The notes: generated by a model from the letters alone, not told the origin. Shown: positions 23,667-43,835, counted from the first letter of the stretch. The stretch is 64,000 nucleotides of DNA from Asterias amurensis (GCF_032118995.1 NC_092656.1:17734694-17798693), one strand, 5' to 3'. Translations and numbers: made by a program.

Positions 23667-24510
23667 GCAGGTCCGGCGTCATGCACAATCCAAACGGCTC
23701 TTTTCAGAGCCAACACATTTCCCAAAGAGATTCAAAACATGCGTGAATTACGTGACCACCGTAACACCAACCCTCCCCATTTTTTTTAAATAATATTAAA
23801 TAAAATCAACAGGTTTACAATAATGCCATATTATATTAAAGGATGTTTTAAAATATTTCTGCCTCCTCTATATATCTCTGTAGAACAACTCAACAACGTT
23901 GTTTACGAAGTTCAAATAATCTTGATAACTTTGTCCACTATAATTTTTAGCGATCAATAAACATCTTTCTCGTTGCTTTTTTGTTATTCTACTTTTACAG
24001 ACAGTCAGTTATAAAAGACAACGCTCTGCTCTATTTTTTGGCTGCAATAAATGTGTCACCGAGTCGAGTGAAGTTCACAAGATTGGACTTGAAGAAAGAA
24101 AGAAAGACGTACATTGAGTAAGTGCCTTGTTCATGACACCGTATTACTTGAATAACATACAACACAACACCAACAACAACAGCGACTTTATACGCCAGAG
24201 TTAACTTAAAATTATAAGTTTGATAATAGTTTTATTTTGAAAAATCAACAAAAACATAAGCACGCAAAAACAAACAAACATGATGTTTGTCAGTTTCTGT
24301 AAATATTTGCTTTTGCTTTGTTTTTGTTGTTGTTGTTGTTGTTGGTGTTGTTGTCGTTGTTGTTTTTTTTTCCCTCGGAATCTTATCTTGTTTTCAGAGG
24401 GGTGGTGACGGTGGGGGGACCGCCGCAGTAGTTATCCCTACCTCCCCCTCGAACTGCGTGCCGCCCCCGCCCGCCGCTGGTGGTCCACCCCGCCCAGAAT
24501 GCTCCGCTGA

Positions 24511-25044
<534 letters not shown>

Positions 25045-25934
25045 ACTCAGCTCTTGCTACACTGATAAACCAAACGGCTCTTACGGAGCCACCACATAAA
25101 TCCAAAGAGAGATTCTAAACATGAATTGCGTTTGTAAGACAACCCCCCCCCCCCACATAATTATTGAATTCATTAAATACTATTTGTTTTCCATGCGTAA
25201 CCAATCATCCAATAAGTTGTTTGTAACCCTATAAACCACACATAAGTCAGACCAAAGCTTTATTTTCGTTGCGATGCTAACTGTAGGAGAGCAACGGTTT
25301 AGAACCAAAAGGTTAAAAGATGTATCAATAGACATAGAACAAAAGTTATTTACACACTAATGTTTGGCACAACCTAACGCCAATACCGGGTGATTCAATA
25401 CTGAAAGATAAAGTATTCTACTTTAATTTCTGTTATCTCTTCATGCGTGTATAATCATCACACATCATTCCTTCCATCACGATGTCGCAAGCCGAATGTA
25501 GCCCGTGTGTGTGTTAACGTACTGCATGCGGTGGATGTGACAATGCACACAGCACGCTGTTTCTATGTACAGTGTTTTGCATACTGCAATGTGACGCATT
25601 GTTGTGTTCCGCGCGCTTGTAATGTCCATTGTCTTAACCCGCGTGTACAAACGCGCGGGACGAGCCCAACCAGGCAACACTGTATAACGTAAACATAAAC
25701 TTTAGAATAACATGTACTTGCGTGTTGCATACGTTTACACGTGGATGTATCTGGGTTTTGATGCAAGCTCTTGCTTTGTGTGCGGTCAGAGTAGCTCTAT
25801 TTTCGATACAACGAATGTTCGCCGTATGTGAAAAGTTGTCAAAAAAGTCACACCGCCCTCTTGTGACACCCAGCATGTCTTGTGATTCGTGCCATGTCGA
25901 AAGGTGGGTTATTCTCGAAAAACCTGTGGTGAGT

Positions 25935-26123
25935 ATCGCTTCTCGGCCTTTTGGCTAAGATCATGTGTAGTATCTGTTCTTTTCAGAATAATATCTGAAA
26001 TGCTGTTCATTGAGCAGCAAGTATATTAATCTGATTTTTGAGGAACGGCCATGGAAGAGGGGCTTGCCCCGTCCAGGCCACGGGTTGGCCCGGTTTCGCA
26101 CTACATCCGGGATATCGGCCCAC
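25935..26123 (+). ncRNA. RNU2: U2 snRNA, unit 2
   Basis: Full-length copy, same as unit 1 as far as I can see by eye; followed by the same 3' hairpin. Confidence 0.95.
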
Positions 26124-26339
26124 TCCCCTCACGGGGATAATATCAAATACAAAGTCAGAATTCGTTTAGTCTCAACGCCTGTTTACTGTGTTGGTATTCA
26201 AGTCTATTTGCTTTGTTTGACAACAAGTCGATAATGTTGCTGGCCCACACGTCCGCAATGCAAGCCATAAGATACTCTACTCTGGTCAGGTTGAATTCAT
26301 TCGCTCTCGTCAGCCAGTTGAACCATTGTCTTGTCTTGA

Positions 26340-26672
<333 letters not shown>

Positions 26673-27428
26673 GCCCAACGAATCCCCACATTGAAAACAA
26701 CGGCTCTTTTCAGAGCCACCACAAAATCAAAAAAGAGAGAATTACAGATGGTTGTATTTTGGTTTCCCCACCCACTCACTGCCTTGTCCTTGTTTGTTAT
26801 TTTTCTTCTGTAATAATATTCAAGCAAAATTAGTTTTTTTAAATTAATACATGGTATTTTGTAGGGCAACTATCCCAGAAAAAAATAAATAAACATACAA
26901 CCACACCACATCTAGACTTTTTGGTTTGTTTAAGGCTGAACCCCTTTGCCAAAATTAAAAACGATGGATCTAGCTCTTTTTAGTGTTGCGTCTAATTGTT
27001 GATAGAAGGTTGTCCGTGTTTTTTTCCCCCCTTTCTACAATTCACGTACGTGGATGGCTGTTACTATAAATATTCAAGCAGATCAAGTGAGTAATACGTT
27101 AACGAGTCCTTGTCGCTCATGCTTTCTCTCTCTCTCTCTCTCTCGGTATTTTCGCCCTCAAGAAATTTAGTCTCATAAAAGGGCGAGGGAGGGCAACCGT
27201 AATCTGTAAAGCATGTTTATTTTCCGCTTACTCTATTTTTGTTTCTCATGTGCCATTAAGCAGCTAGCTCCGTCCGTGCGAAATTGGTGACCACTCAAGC
27301 GGTTCTGGCGGCACTGGGGGGCTGGCCAATCGCGTCCCCGCTTTTGTCAGAGGCGATCCTTGAACGGACATCCCAACCCTTTAAGAAGAGCTGCTCGTGA
27401 AACTGCACCACAACATCGTAAACAGTAA

Positions 27429-27848
<420 letters not shown>

Positions 27849-28720
27849 GGATTCGTTCCTTTCTCAAAACACAACGGCTCTTTTCAGAGCCACCACTTCT
27901 TAACAGAGATTTTAATCACGTCCGTGTAATCGTTATTTCTTCCAATCTTTCCTCTTCCACACTCAATCCTCCAACAAAACAAAGACAAGCAAAATAATGG
28001 CCAAACAAATAAACAAATAAATAAACAAACAAACACACAAGAACATTAGAAATTTGACAAACTAATGTATACACCTGTGCAGTGTAAACATAACTATCGG
28101 TATAAGAGGACCGTGCCTACTTTATACAAATGTTGTATAGCGCCCGCTACGATGGCAGTCAGAAGTTAAATTACAACAGCATGAACGAAAAAAACAAAAC
28201 CCCAAAACCTGCTAGCTGTAAACACAACAGTTGGTGTTTATCTTTACGCCGCGCCGCCATTTTTTTATTGGGTCGGTCGTTCTATCAGTCTAGTCGGGTT
28301 GGTTATAGGTCAATCTATTGCTTATATATTTGCTTTTACTCCGTAATTTAATCGTATCGTTTTCTTAAAATGTACTATGCATGCTTGGGCCATTGCAGAT
28401 TTTTTTTTTTTTTTGATAAGTTTCTCTGATTATTATTTTCTGATACTTGTTTTGGGTTACACTATACTCGTGTTGTATTTCTAACCAGAGTATAACATTC
28501 CTTTCCAATGGTTGCCTGCCCATTATTCAGACACCCATCCTTGCAGACACGCAACTTTTCTGGTGGACCGCTTCACTGCTCACAGCGAGGCGCGCGAATG
28601 CTAACAATGCCCTAATGGCCGCCGGATCCCCGACTTGCAGTATAAAGCTAAGCCTTCTCCGGTGTACCAGTCATCAGTCTGATTGATTCTACCAACTCAG
28701 CAACACAGCACTCTATAGCC

Positions 28721-29089
28721 ATGCCTCCCAAAGCAAGTGGAAAGGGACAGAAGAAAGCCGGTAACACCAAGGGGCCAATCCGGACAGACAAGAAGAGAAA
28801 GCGTCGCCGCAAGGAGAGCTACGGCATTTACATCTACAAGGTCATGAAGCAGGTTCATCCAGACACGGGCATTTCCAGCAAGGCCATGTCAATTATGAAC
28901 AGCTTCGTCAACGACATTTTCGAGCGCATTGCCGCCGAGTCTTCTAGATTGGCGCACTACAACAAGAAATCAACCATCTCCAGCCGAGAGGTCCAGACTG
29001 CAGTCCGTCTCCTTCTCCCCGGTGAGCTGGCCAAACACGCTGTCAGCGAGGGCACCAAGGCGGTCACCAAGTACACAACTTCAAAATAA
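28721..29089 (+). CDS. H2B: Histone H2B, unit 3
   Basis: Same protein as unit 1; stem-loop at 29119-29134. Confidence 0.99.
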   Translation: MPPKASGKGQKKAGNTKGPIRTDKKRKRRRKESYGIYIYKVMKQVHPDTGISSKAMSIMNSFVNDIFERIAAESSRLAHYNKKSTISSREVQTAVRLLLPGELAKHAVSEGTKAVTKYTTSK

Positions 29090-29933
29090 GCAGGTCCGGC
29101 GTCATGCACAATCCAAACGGCTCTTTTCAGAGCCAACACATTTCCCAAAGAGATTCAAAACATGCGTGAATTACGTGACCACCGTAACACCAACCCTCCC
29201 CATTTTTTTTAAATAATATTAAATAAAATCAACAGGTTTACAATAATGCCATATTATATTAAAGGATGTTTTAAAATATTTCTGCCTCCTCTATATATCT
29301 CTGTAGAACAACTCAACAACGTTGTTTACGAAGTTCAAATAATCTTGATAACTTTGTCCACTATAATTTTTAGCGATCAATAAACATCTTTCTCGTTGCT
29401 TTTTTGTTATTCTACTTTTACAGACAGTCAGTTATAAAAGACAACGCTCTGCTCTATTTTTTGGCTGCAATAAATGTGTCACCGAGTCGAGTGAAGTTCA
29501 CAAGATTGGACTTGAAGAAAGAAAGAAAGACGTACATTGAGTAAGTGCCTTGTTCATGACACCGTATTACTTGAATAACATACAACACAACACCAACAAC
29601 AACAGCGACTTTATACGCCAGAGTTAACTTAAAATTATAAGTTTGATAATAGTTTTATTTTGAAAAATCAACAAAAACATAAGCACGCAAAAACAAACAA
29701 ACATGATGTTTGTCAGTTTCTGTAAATATTTGCTTTTGCTTTGTTTTTGTTGTTGTTGTTGTTGTTGGTGTTGTTGTCGTTGTTGTTTTTTTTTCCCTCG
29801 GAATCTTATCTTGTTTTCAGAGGGGTGGTGACGGTGGGGGGACCGCCGCAGTAGTTATCCCTACCTCCCCCTCGAACTGCGTGCCGCCCCCGCCCGCCGC
29901 TGGTGGTCCACCCCGCCCAGAATGCTCCGCTGA

Positions 29934-30467
<534 letters not shown>

Positions 30468-31075
30468 ACTCAGCTCTTGCTACACTGATAAACCAAACGG
30501 CTCTTACGGAGCCACCACATAAATCCAAAGAGAGATTCTAAACATGAATTGCGTTTGTAAGACAACCCCCCCCCCCACATAATTATTGAATTCATTAAAT
30601 ACTATTTGTTTTCCATGCGTAACCAATCATCCAATAAGTTGTTTGTAACCCTATAAACCGTACTGCATGCGGTGGATGTGACAATGCACACAGCACGCTG
30701 TTTCTATGTACAGTGTTTTGCATACTGCAATGTGACGCATTGTTGTGTTCCGCGCGCTTGTAATGTCCATTGTCTTAACCCGCGTGTACAAACGCGCGGG
30801 ACGAGCCCAACCAGGCAACACTGTATAACGTAAACATAAACTTTAGAATAACATGTACTTGCGTGTTGCATACGTTTACACGTGGATGTATCTGGGTTTT
30901 GATGCAAGCTCTTGCTTTGTGTGCGGTCAGAGTAGCTCTATTTTCGATACAACGAATGTTCGCCGTATGTGAAAAGTTGTCAAAAAAGTCACACCGCCCT
31001 CTTGTGACACCCAGCATGTCTTGTGATTCGTGCCATGTCGAAAGGTGGGTTATTCTCGAAAAACCTGTGGTGAGT

Positions 31076-31264
31076 ATCGCTTCTCGGCCTTTTGGCTAAG
31101 ATCATGTGTAGTATCTGTTCTTTTCAGAATAATATCTGAAATGCTGTTCATTGAGCAGCAAGTATATTAATCTGATTTTTGAGGAACGGCCATGGAAGAG
31201 GGGCTTGCCCCGTCCAGGCCACGGGTTGGCCCGGTTTCGCACTACATCCGGGATATCGGCCCAC
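31076..31264 (+). ncRNA. RNU2: U2 snRNA, unit 3
   Basis: Full-length copy with only about 416 bp of the usual upstream spacer before the deletion junction. The proximal element candidate and 3' signals are present. Confidence 0.95.
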
Positions 31265-31480
31265 TCCCCTCACGGGGATAATATCAAATACAAAGTCAGA
31301 ATTCGTTTAGTCTCAACGCCTGTTTACTGTGTTGGTATTCAAGTCTATTTGCTTTGTTTGACAACAAGTCGATAATGTTGCTGGCCCACACGTCCGCAAT
31401 GCAAGCCATAAGATACTCTACTCTGGTCAGGTTGAATTCATTCGCTCTCGTCAGCCAGTTGAACCATTGTCTTGTCTTGA

Positions 31481-31813
<333 letters not shown>

Positions 31814-32569
31814 GCCCAACGAATCCCCACATTGAAAACAACGGCTCTTTTCAGAGCCACCACAAAATCAAAAAAGAGAGAATTACAGATGGTTGTATTT
31901 TGGTTTCCCCACCCACTCACTGCCTTGTCCTTGTTTGTTATTTTTCTTCTGTAATAATATTCAAGCAAAATTAGTTTTTTTAAATTAATACATGGTATTT
32001 TGTAGGGCAACTATCCCAGAAAAAAATAAATAAACATACAACCACACCACATCTAGACTTTTTGGTTTGTTTAAGGCTGAACCCCTTTGCCAAAATTAAA
32101 AACGATGGATCTAGCTCTTTTTAGTGTTGCGTCTAATTGTTGATAGAAGGTTGTCCGTGTTTTTTTCCCCCCTTTCTACAATTCACGTACGTGGATGGCT
32201 GTTACTATAAATATTCAAGCAGATCAAGTGAGTAATACGTTAACGAGTCCTTGTCGCTCATGCTTTCTCTCTCTCTCTCTCTCTCGGTATTTTCGCCCTC
32301 AAGAAATTTAGTCTCATAAAAGGGCGAGGGAGGGCAACCGTAATCTGTAAAGCATGTTTATTTTCCGCTTACTCTATTTTTGTTTCTCATGTGCCATTAA
32401 GCAGCTAGCTCCGTCCGTGCGAAATTGGTGACCACTCAAGCGGTTCTGGCGGCACTGGGGGGCTGGCCAATCGCGTCCCCGCTTTTGTCAGAGGCGATCC
32501 TTGAACGGACATCCCAACCCTTTAAGAAGAGCTGCTCGTGAAACTGCACCACAACATCGTAAACAGTAA

Positions 32570-32989
<420 letters not shown>

Positions 32990-33861
32990 GGATTCGTTCC
33001 TTTCTCAAAACACAACGGCTCTTTTCAGAGCCACCACTTCTTAACAGAGATTTTAATCACGTCCGTGTAATCGTTATTTCTTCCAATCTTTCCTCTTCCA
33101 CACTCAATCCTCCAACAAAACAAAGACAAGCAAAATAATGGCCAAACAAATAAACAAATAAATAAACAAACAAACACACAAGAACATTAGAAATTTGACA
33201 AACTAATGTATACACCTGTGCAGTGTAAACATAACTATCGGTATAAGAGGACCGTGCCTACTTTATACAAATGTTGTATAGCGCCCGCTACGATGGCAGT
33301 CAGAAGTTAAATTACAACAGCATGAACGAAAAAAACAAAACCCCAAAACCTGCTAGCTGTAAACACAACAGTTGGTGTTTATCTTTACGCCGCGCCGCCA
33401 TTTTTTTATTGGGTCGGTCGTTCTATCAGTCTAGTCGGGTTGGTTATAGGTCAATCTATTGCTTATATATTTGCTTTTACTCCGTAATTTAATCGTATCG
33501 TTTTCTTAAAATGTACTATGCATGCTTGGGCCATTGCAGATTTTTTTTTTTTTTTGATAAGTTTCTCTGATTATTATTTTCTGATACTTGTTTTGGGTTA
33601 CACTATACTCGTGTTGTATTTCTAACCAGAGTATAACATTCCTTTCCAATGGTTGCCTGCCCATTATTCAGACACCCATCCTTGCAGACACGCAACTTTT
33701 CTGGTGGACCGCTTCACTGCTCACAGCGAGGCGCGCGAATGCTAACAATGCCCTAATGGCCGCCGGATCCCCGACTTGCAGTATAAAGCTAAGCCTTCTC
33801 CGGTGTACCAGTCATCAGTCTGATTGATTCTACCAACTCAGCAACACAGCACTCTATAGCC

Positions 33862-34230
33862 ATGCCTCCCAAAGCAAGTGGAAAGGGACAGAAGAAAGCC
33901 GGTAACACCAAGGGGCCAATCCGGACAGACAAGAAGAGAAAGCGTCGCCGCAAGGAGAGCTACGGCATTTACATCTACAAGGTCATGAAGCAGGTTCATC
34001 CAGACACGGGCATTTCCAGCAAGGCCATGTCAATTATGAACAGCTTCGTCAACGACATTTTCGAGCGCATTGCCGCCGAGTCTTCTAGATTGGCGCACTA
34101 CAACAAGAAATCAACCATCTCCAGCCGAGAGGTCCAGACTGCAGTCCGTCTCCTTCTCCCCGGTGAGCTGGCCAAACACGCTGTCAGCGAGGGCACCAAG
34201 GCGGTCACCAAGTACACAACTTCAAAATAA
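33862..34230 (+). CDS. H2B: Histone H2B, unit 4
   Basis: Same protein as unit 1; stem-loop at 34260-34275. Confidence 0.99.
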   Translation: MPPKASGKGQKKAGNTKGPIRTDKKRKRRRKESYGIYIYKVMKQVHPDTGISSKAMSIMNSFVNDIFERIAAESSRLAHYNKKSTISSREVQTAVRLLLPGELAKHAVSEGTKAVTKYTTSK

Positions 34231-35074
34231 GCAGGTCCGGCGTCATGCACAATCCAAACGGCTCTTTTCAGAGCCAACACATTTCCCAAAGAGATTCAAA
34301 ACATGCGTGAATTACGTGACCACCGTAACACCAACCCTCCCCATTTTTTTTAAATAATATTAAATAAAATCAACAGGTTTACAATAATGCCATATTATAT
34401 TAAAGGATGTTTTAAAATATTTCTGCCTCCTCTATATATCTCTGTAGAACAACTCAACAACGTTGTTTACGAAGTTCAAATAATCTTGATAACTTTGTCC
34501 ACTATAATTTTTAGCGATCAATAAACATCTTTCTCGTTGCTTTTTTGTTATTCTACTTTTACAGACAGTCAGTTATAAAAGACAACGCTCTGCTCTATTT
34601 TTTGGCTGCAATAAATGTGTCACCGAGTCGAGTGAAGTTCACAAGATTGGACTTGAAGAAAGAAAGAAAGACGTACATTGAGTAAGTGCCTTGTTCATGA
34701 CACCGTATTACTTGAATAACATACAACACAACACCAACAACAACAGCGACTTTATACGCCAGAGTTAACTTAAAATTATAAGTTTGATAATAGTTTTATT
34801 TTGAAAAATCAACAAAAACATAAGCACGCAAAAACAAACAAACATGATGTTTGTCAGTTTCTGTAAATATTTGCTTTTGCTTTGTTTTTGTTGTTGTTGT
34901 TGTTGTTGGTGTTGTTGTCGTTGTTGTTTTTTTTTCCCTCGGAATCTTATCTTGTTTTCAGAGGGGTGGTGACGGTGGGGGGACCGCCGCAGTAGTTATC
35001 CCTACCTCCCCCTCGAACTGCGTGCCGCCCCCGCCCGCCGCTGGTGGTCCACCCCGCCCAGAATGCTCCGCTGA

Positions 35075-35608
<534 letters not shown>

Positions 35609-36498
35609 ACTCAGCTCTTGCTACACTGATAAACCAAACGGCTCTTACGGAGCCACCACATAAATCCAAAGAGAGATTCTAAACATGAATTGCGTTTGTA
35701 AGACAACCCCCCCCCCCCACATAATTATTGAATTCATTAAATACTATTTGTTTTCCATGCGTAACCAATCATCCAATAAGTTGTTTGTAACCCTATAAAC
35801 CACACATAAGTCAGACCAAAGCTTTATTTTCGTTGCGATGCTAACTGTAGGAGAGCAACGGTTTAGAACCAAAAGGTTAAAAGATGTATCAATAGACATA
35901 GAACAAAAGTTATTTACACACTAATGTTTGGCACAACCTAACGCCAATACCGGGTGATTCAATACTGAAAGATAAAGTATTCTACTTTAATTTCTGTTAT
36001 CTCTTCATGCGTGTATAATCATCACACATCATTCCTTCCATCACGATGTCGCAAGCCGAATGTAGCCCGTGTGTGTGTTAACGTACTGCATGCGGTGGAT
36101 GTGACAATGCACACAGCACGCTGTTTCTATGTACAGTGTTTTGCATACTGCAATGTGACGCATTGTTGTGTTCCGCGCGCTTGTAATGTCCATTGTCTTA
36201 ACCCGCGTGTACAAACGCGCGGGACGAGCCCAACCAGGCAACACTGTATAACGTAAACATAAACTTTAGAATAACATGTACTTGCGTGTTGCATACGTTT
36301 ACACGTGGATGTATCTGGGTTTTGATGCAAGCTCTTGCTTTGTGTGCGGTCAGAGTAGCTCTATTTTCGATACAACGAATGTTCGCCGTATGTGAAAAGT
36401 TGTCAAAAAAGTCACACCGCCCTCTTGTGACACCCAGCATGTCTTGTGATTCGTGCCATGTCGAAAGGTGGGTTATTCTCGAAAAACCTGTGGTGAGT

Positions 36499-36687
36499 AT
36501 CGCTTCTCGGCCTTTTGGCTAAGATCATGTGTAGTATCTGTTCTTTTCAGAATAATATCTGAAATGCTGTTCATTGAGCAGCAAGTATATTAATCTGATT
36601 TTTGAGGAACGGCCATGGAAGAGGGGCTTGCCCCGTCCAGGCCACGGGTTGGCCCGGTTTCGCACTACATCCGGGATATCGGCCCAC
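36499..36687 (+). ncRNA. RNU2: U2 snRNA, unit 4
   Basis: Full-length copy, no change noticed. Confidence 0.95.
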
Positions 36688-36903
36688 TCCCCTCACGGGG
36701 ATAATATCAAATACAAAGTCAGAATTCGTTTAGTCTCAACGCCTGTTTACTGTGTTGGTATTCAAGTCTATTTGCTTTGTTTGACAACAAGTCGATAATG
36801 TTGCTGGCCCACACGTCCGCAATGCAAGCCATAAGATACTCTACTCTGGTCAGGTTGAATTCATTCGCTCTCGTCAGCCAGTTGAACCATTGTCTTGTCT
36901 TGA

Positions 36904-37236
<333 letters not shown>

Positions 37237-37992
37237 GCCCAACGAATCCCCACATTGAAAACAACGGCTCTTTTCAGAGCCACCACAAAATCAAAAAAGA
37301 GAGAATTACAGATGGTTGTATTTTGGTTTCCCCACCCACTCACTGCCTTGTCCTTGTTTGTTATTTTTCTTCTGTAATAATATTCAAGCAAAATTAGTTT
37401 TTTTAAATTAATACATGGTATTTTGTAGGGCAACTATCCCAGAAAAAAATAAATAAACATACAACCACACCACATCTAGACTTTTTGGTTTGTTTAAGGC
37501 TGAACCCCTTTGCCAAAATTAAAAACGATGGATCTAGCTCTTTTTAGTGTTGCGTCTAATTGTTGATAGAAGGTTGTCCGTGTTTTTTTCCCCCCTTTCT
37601 ACAATTCACGTACGTGGATGGCTGTTACTATAAATATTCAAGCAGATCAAGTGAGTAATACGTTAACGAGTCCTTGTCGCTCATGCTTTCTCTCTCTCTC
37701 TCTCTCTCGGTATTTTCGCCCTCAAGAAATTTAGTCTCATAAAAGGGCGAGGGAGGGCAACCGTAATCTGTAAAGCATGTTTATTTTCCGCTTACTCTAT
37801 TTTTGTTTCTCATGTGCCATTAAGCAGCTAGCTCCGTCCGTGCGAAATTGGTGACCACTCAAGCGGTTCTGGCGGCACTGGGGGGCTGGCCAATCGCGTC
37901 CCCGCTTTTGTCAGAGGCGATCCTTGAACGGACATCCCAACCCTTTAAGAAGAGCTGCTCGTGAAACTGCACCACAACATCGTAAACAGTAA

Positions 37993-38412
<420 letters not shown>

Positions 38413-39284
38413 GGATTCGTTCCTTTCTCAAAACACAACGGCTCTTTTCAGAGCCACCACTTCTTAACAGAGATTTTAATCACGTCCGTGTAATCGTTAT
38501 TTCTTCCAATCTTTCCTCTTCCACACTCAATCCTCCAACAAAACAAAGACAAGCAAAATAATGGCCAAACAAATAAACAAATAAATAAACAAACAAACAC
38601 ACAAGAACATTAGAAATTTGACAAACTAATGTATACACCTGTGCAGTGTAAACATAACTATCGGTATAAGAGGACCGTGCCTACTTTATACAAATGTTGT
38701 ATAGCGCCCGCTACGATGGCAGTCAGAAGTTAAATTACAACAGCATGAACGAAAAAAACAAAACCCCAAAACCTGCTAGCTGTAAACACAACAGTTGGTG
38801 TTTATCTTTACGCCGCGCCGCCATTTTTTTATTGGGTCGGTCGTTCTATCAGTCTAGTCGGGTTGGTTATAGGTCAATCTATTGCTTATATATTTGCTTT
38901 TACTCCGTAATTTAATCGTATCGTTTTCTTAAAATGTACTATGCATGCTTGGGCCATTGCAGATTTTTTTTTTTTTTTGATAAGTTTCTCTGATTATTAT
39001 TTTCTGATACTTGTTTTGGGTTACACTATACTCGTGTTGTATTTCTAACCAGAGTATAACATTCCTTTCCAATGGTTGCCTGCCCATTATTCAGACACCC
39101 ATCCTTGCAGACACGCAACTTTTCTGGTGGACCGCTTCACTGCTCACAGCGAGGCGCGCGAATGCTAACAATGCCCTAATGGCCGCCGGATCCCCGACTT
39201 GCAGTATAAAGCTAAGCCTTCTCCGGTGTACCAGTCATCAGTCTGATTGATTCTACCAACTCAGCAACACAGCACTCTATAGCC

Positions 39285-39653
39285 ATGCCTCCCAAAGCAA
39301 GTGGAAAGGGACAGAAGAAAGCCGGTAACACCAAGGGGCCAATCCGGACAGACAAGAAGAGAAAGCGTCGCCGCAAGGAGAGCTACGGCATTTACATCTA
39401 CAAGGTCATGAAGCAGGTTCATCCAGACACGGGCATTTCCAGCAAGGCCATGTCAATTATGAACAGCTTCGTCAACGACATTTTCGAGCGCATTGCCGCC
39501 GAGTCTTCTAGATTGGCGCACTACAACAAGAAATCAACCATCTCCAGCCGAGAGGTCCAGACTGCAGTCCGTCTCCTTCTCCCCGGTGAGCTGGCCAAAC
39601 ACGCTGTCAGCGAGGGCACCAAGGCGGTCACCAAGTACACAACTTCAAAATAA
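39285..39653 (+). CDS. H2B: Histone H2B, unit 5
   Basis: Same protein as unit 1; stem-loop at 39683-39698. Confidence 0.99.
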   Translation: MPPKASGKGQKKAGNTKGPIRTDKKRKRRRKESYGIYIYKVMKQVHPDTGISSKAMSIMNSFVNDIFERIAAESSRLAHYNKKSTISSREVQTAVRLLLPGELAKHAVSEGTKAVTKYTTSK

Positions 39654-40497
39654 GCAGGTCCGGCGTCATGCACAATCCAAACGGCTCTTTTCAGAGCCAA
39701 CACATTTCCCAAAGAGATTCAAAACATGCGTGAATTACGTGACCACCGTAACACCAACCCTCCCCATTTTTTTTAAATAATATTAAATAAAATCAACAGG
39801 TTTACAATAATGCCATATTATATTAAAGGATGTTTTAAAATATTTCTGCCTCCTCTATATATCTCTGTAGAACAACTCAACAACGTTGTTTACGAAGTTC
39901 AAATAATCTTGATAACTTTGTCCACTATAATTTTTAGCGATCAATAAACATCTTTCTCGTTGCTTTTTTGTTATTCTACTTTTACAGACAGTCAGTTATA
40001 AAAGACAACGCTCTGCTCTATTTTTTGGCTGCAATAAATGTGTCACCGAGTCGAGTGAAGTTCACAAGATTGGACTTGAAGAAAGAAAGAAAGACGTACA
40101 TTGAGTAAGTGCCTTGTTCATGACACCGTATTACTTGAATAACATACAACACAACACCAACAACAACAGCGACTTTATACGCCAGAGTTAACTTAAAATT
40201 ATAAGTTTGATAATAGTTTTATTTTGAAAAATCAACAAAAACATAAGCACGCAAAAACAAACAAACATGATGTTTGTCAGTTTCTGTAAATATTTGCTTT
40301 TGCTTTGTTTTTGTTGTTGTTGTTGTTGTTGGTGTTGTTGTCGTTGTTGTTTTTTTTTCCCTCGGAATCTTATCTTGTTTTCAGAGGGGTGGTGACGGTG
40401 GGGGGACCGCCGCAGTAGTTATCCCTACCTCCCCCTCGAACTGCGTGCCGCCCCCGCCCGCCGCTGGTGGTCCACCCCGCCCAGAATGCTCCGCTGA

Positions 40498-41031
<534 letters not shown>

Positions 41032-41921
41032 ACTCAGCTCTTGCTACACTGATAAACCAAACGGCTCTTACGGAGCCACCACATAAATCCAAAGAGAGAT
41101 TCTAAACATGAATTGCGTTTGTAAGACAACCCCCCCCCCCCACATAATTATTGAATTCATTAAATACTATTTGTTTTCCATGCGTAACCAATCATCCAAT
41201 AAGTTGTTTGTAACCCTATAAACCACACATAAGTCAGACCAAAGCTTTATTTTCGTTGCGATGCTAACTGTAGGAGAGCAACGGTTTAGAACCAAAAGGT
41301 TAAAAGATGTATCAATAGACATAGAACAAAAGTTATTTACACACTAATGTTTGGCACAACCTAACGCCAATACCGGGTGATTCAATACTGAAAGATAAAG
41401 TATTCTACTTTAATTTCTGTTATCTCTTCATGCGTGTATAATCATCACACATCATTCCTTCCATCACGATGTCGCAAGCCGAATGTAGCCCGTGTGTGTG
41501 TTAACGTACTGCATGCGGTGGATGTGACAATGCACACAGCACGCTGTTTCTATGTACAGTGTTTTGCATACTGCAATGTGACGCATTGTTGTGTTCCGCG
41601 CGCTTGTAATGTCCATTGTCTTAACCCGCGTGTACAAACGCGCGGGACGAGCCCAACCAGGCAACACTGTATAACGTAAACATAAACTTTAGAATAACAT
41701 GTACTTGCGTGTTGCATACGTTTACACGTGGATGTATCTGGGTTTTGATGCAAGCTCTTGCTTTGTGTGCGGTCAGAGTAGCTCTATTTTCGATACAACG
41801 AATGTTCGCCGTATGTGAAAAGTTGTCAAAAAAGTCACACCGCCCTCTTGTGACACCCAGCATGTCTTGTGATTCGTGCCATGTCGAAAGGTGGGTTATT
41901 CTCGAAAAACCTGTGGTGAGT

Positions 41922-42110
41922 ATCGCTTCTCGGCCTTTTGGCTAAGATCATGTGTAGTATCTGTTCTTTTCAGAATAATATCTGAAATGCTGTTCATTGA
42001 GCAGCAAGTATATTAATCTGATTTTTGAGGAACGGCCATGGAAGAGGGGCTTGCCCCGTCCAGGCCACGGGTTGGCCCGGTTTCGCACTACATCCGGGAT
42101 ATCGGCCCAC
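41922..42110 (+). ncRNA. RNU2: U2 snRNA, unit 5
   Basis: Full-length copy, no change noticed. Confidence 0.95.
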
Positions 42111-42326
42111 TCCCCTCACGGGGATAATATCAAATACAAAGTCAGAATTCGTTTAGTCTCAACGCCTGTTTACTGTGTTGGTATTCAAGTCTATTTGCTT
42201 TGTTTGACAACAAGTCGATAATGTTGCTGGCCCACACGTCCGCAATGCAAGCCATAAGATACTCTACTCTGGTCAGGTTGAATTCATTCGCTCTCGTCAG
42301 CCAGTTGAACCATTGTCTTGTCTTGA

Positions 42327-42659
<333 letters not shown>

Positions 42660-43415
42660 GCCCAACGAATCCCCACATTGAAAACAACGGCTCTTTTCAG
42701 AGCCACCACAAAATCAAAAAAGAGAGAATTACAGATGGTTGTATTTTGGTTTCCCCACCCACTCACTGCCTTGTCCTTGTTTGTTATTTTTCTTCTGTAA
42801 TAATATTCAAGCAAAATTAGTTTTTTTAAATTAATACATGGTATTTTGTAGGGCAACTATCCCAGAAAAAAATAAATAAACATACAACCACACCACATCT
42901 AGACTTTTTGGTTTGTTTAAGGCTGAACCCCTTTGCCAAAATTAAAAACGATGGATCTAGCTCTTTTTAGTGTTGCGTCTAATTGTTGATAGAAGGTTGT
43001 CCGTGTTTTTTTCCCCCCTTTCTACAATTCACGTACGTGGATGGCTGTTACTATAAATATTCAAGCAGATCAAGTGAGTAATACGTTAACGAGTCCTTGT
43101 CGCTCATGCTTTCTCTCTCTCTCTCTCTCTCGGTATTTTCGCCCTCAAGAAATTTAGTCTCATAAAAGGGCGAGGGAGGGCAACCGTAATCTGTAAAGCA
43201 TGTTTATTTTCCGCTTACTCTATTTTTGTTTCTCATGTGCCATTAAGCAGCTAGCTCCGTCCGTGCGAAATTGGTGACCACTCAAGCGGTTCTGGCGGCA
43301 CTGGGGGGCTGGCCAATCGCGTCCCCGCTTTTGTCAGAGGCGATCCTTGAACGGACATCCCAACCCTTTAAGAAGAGCTGCTCGTGAAACTGCACCACAA
43401 CATCGTAAACAGTAA

Positions 43416-43835
<420 letters not shown>

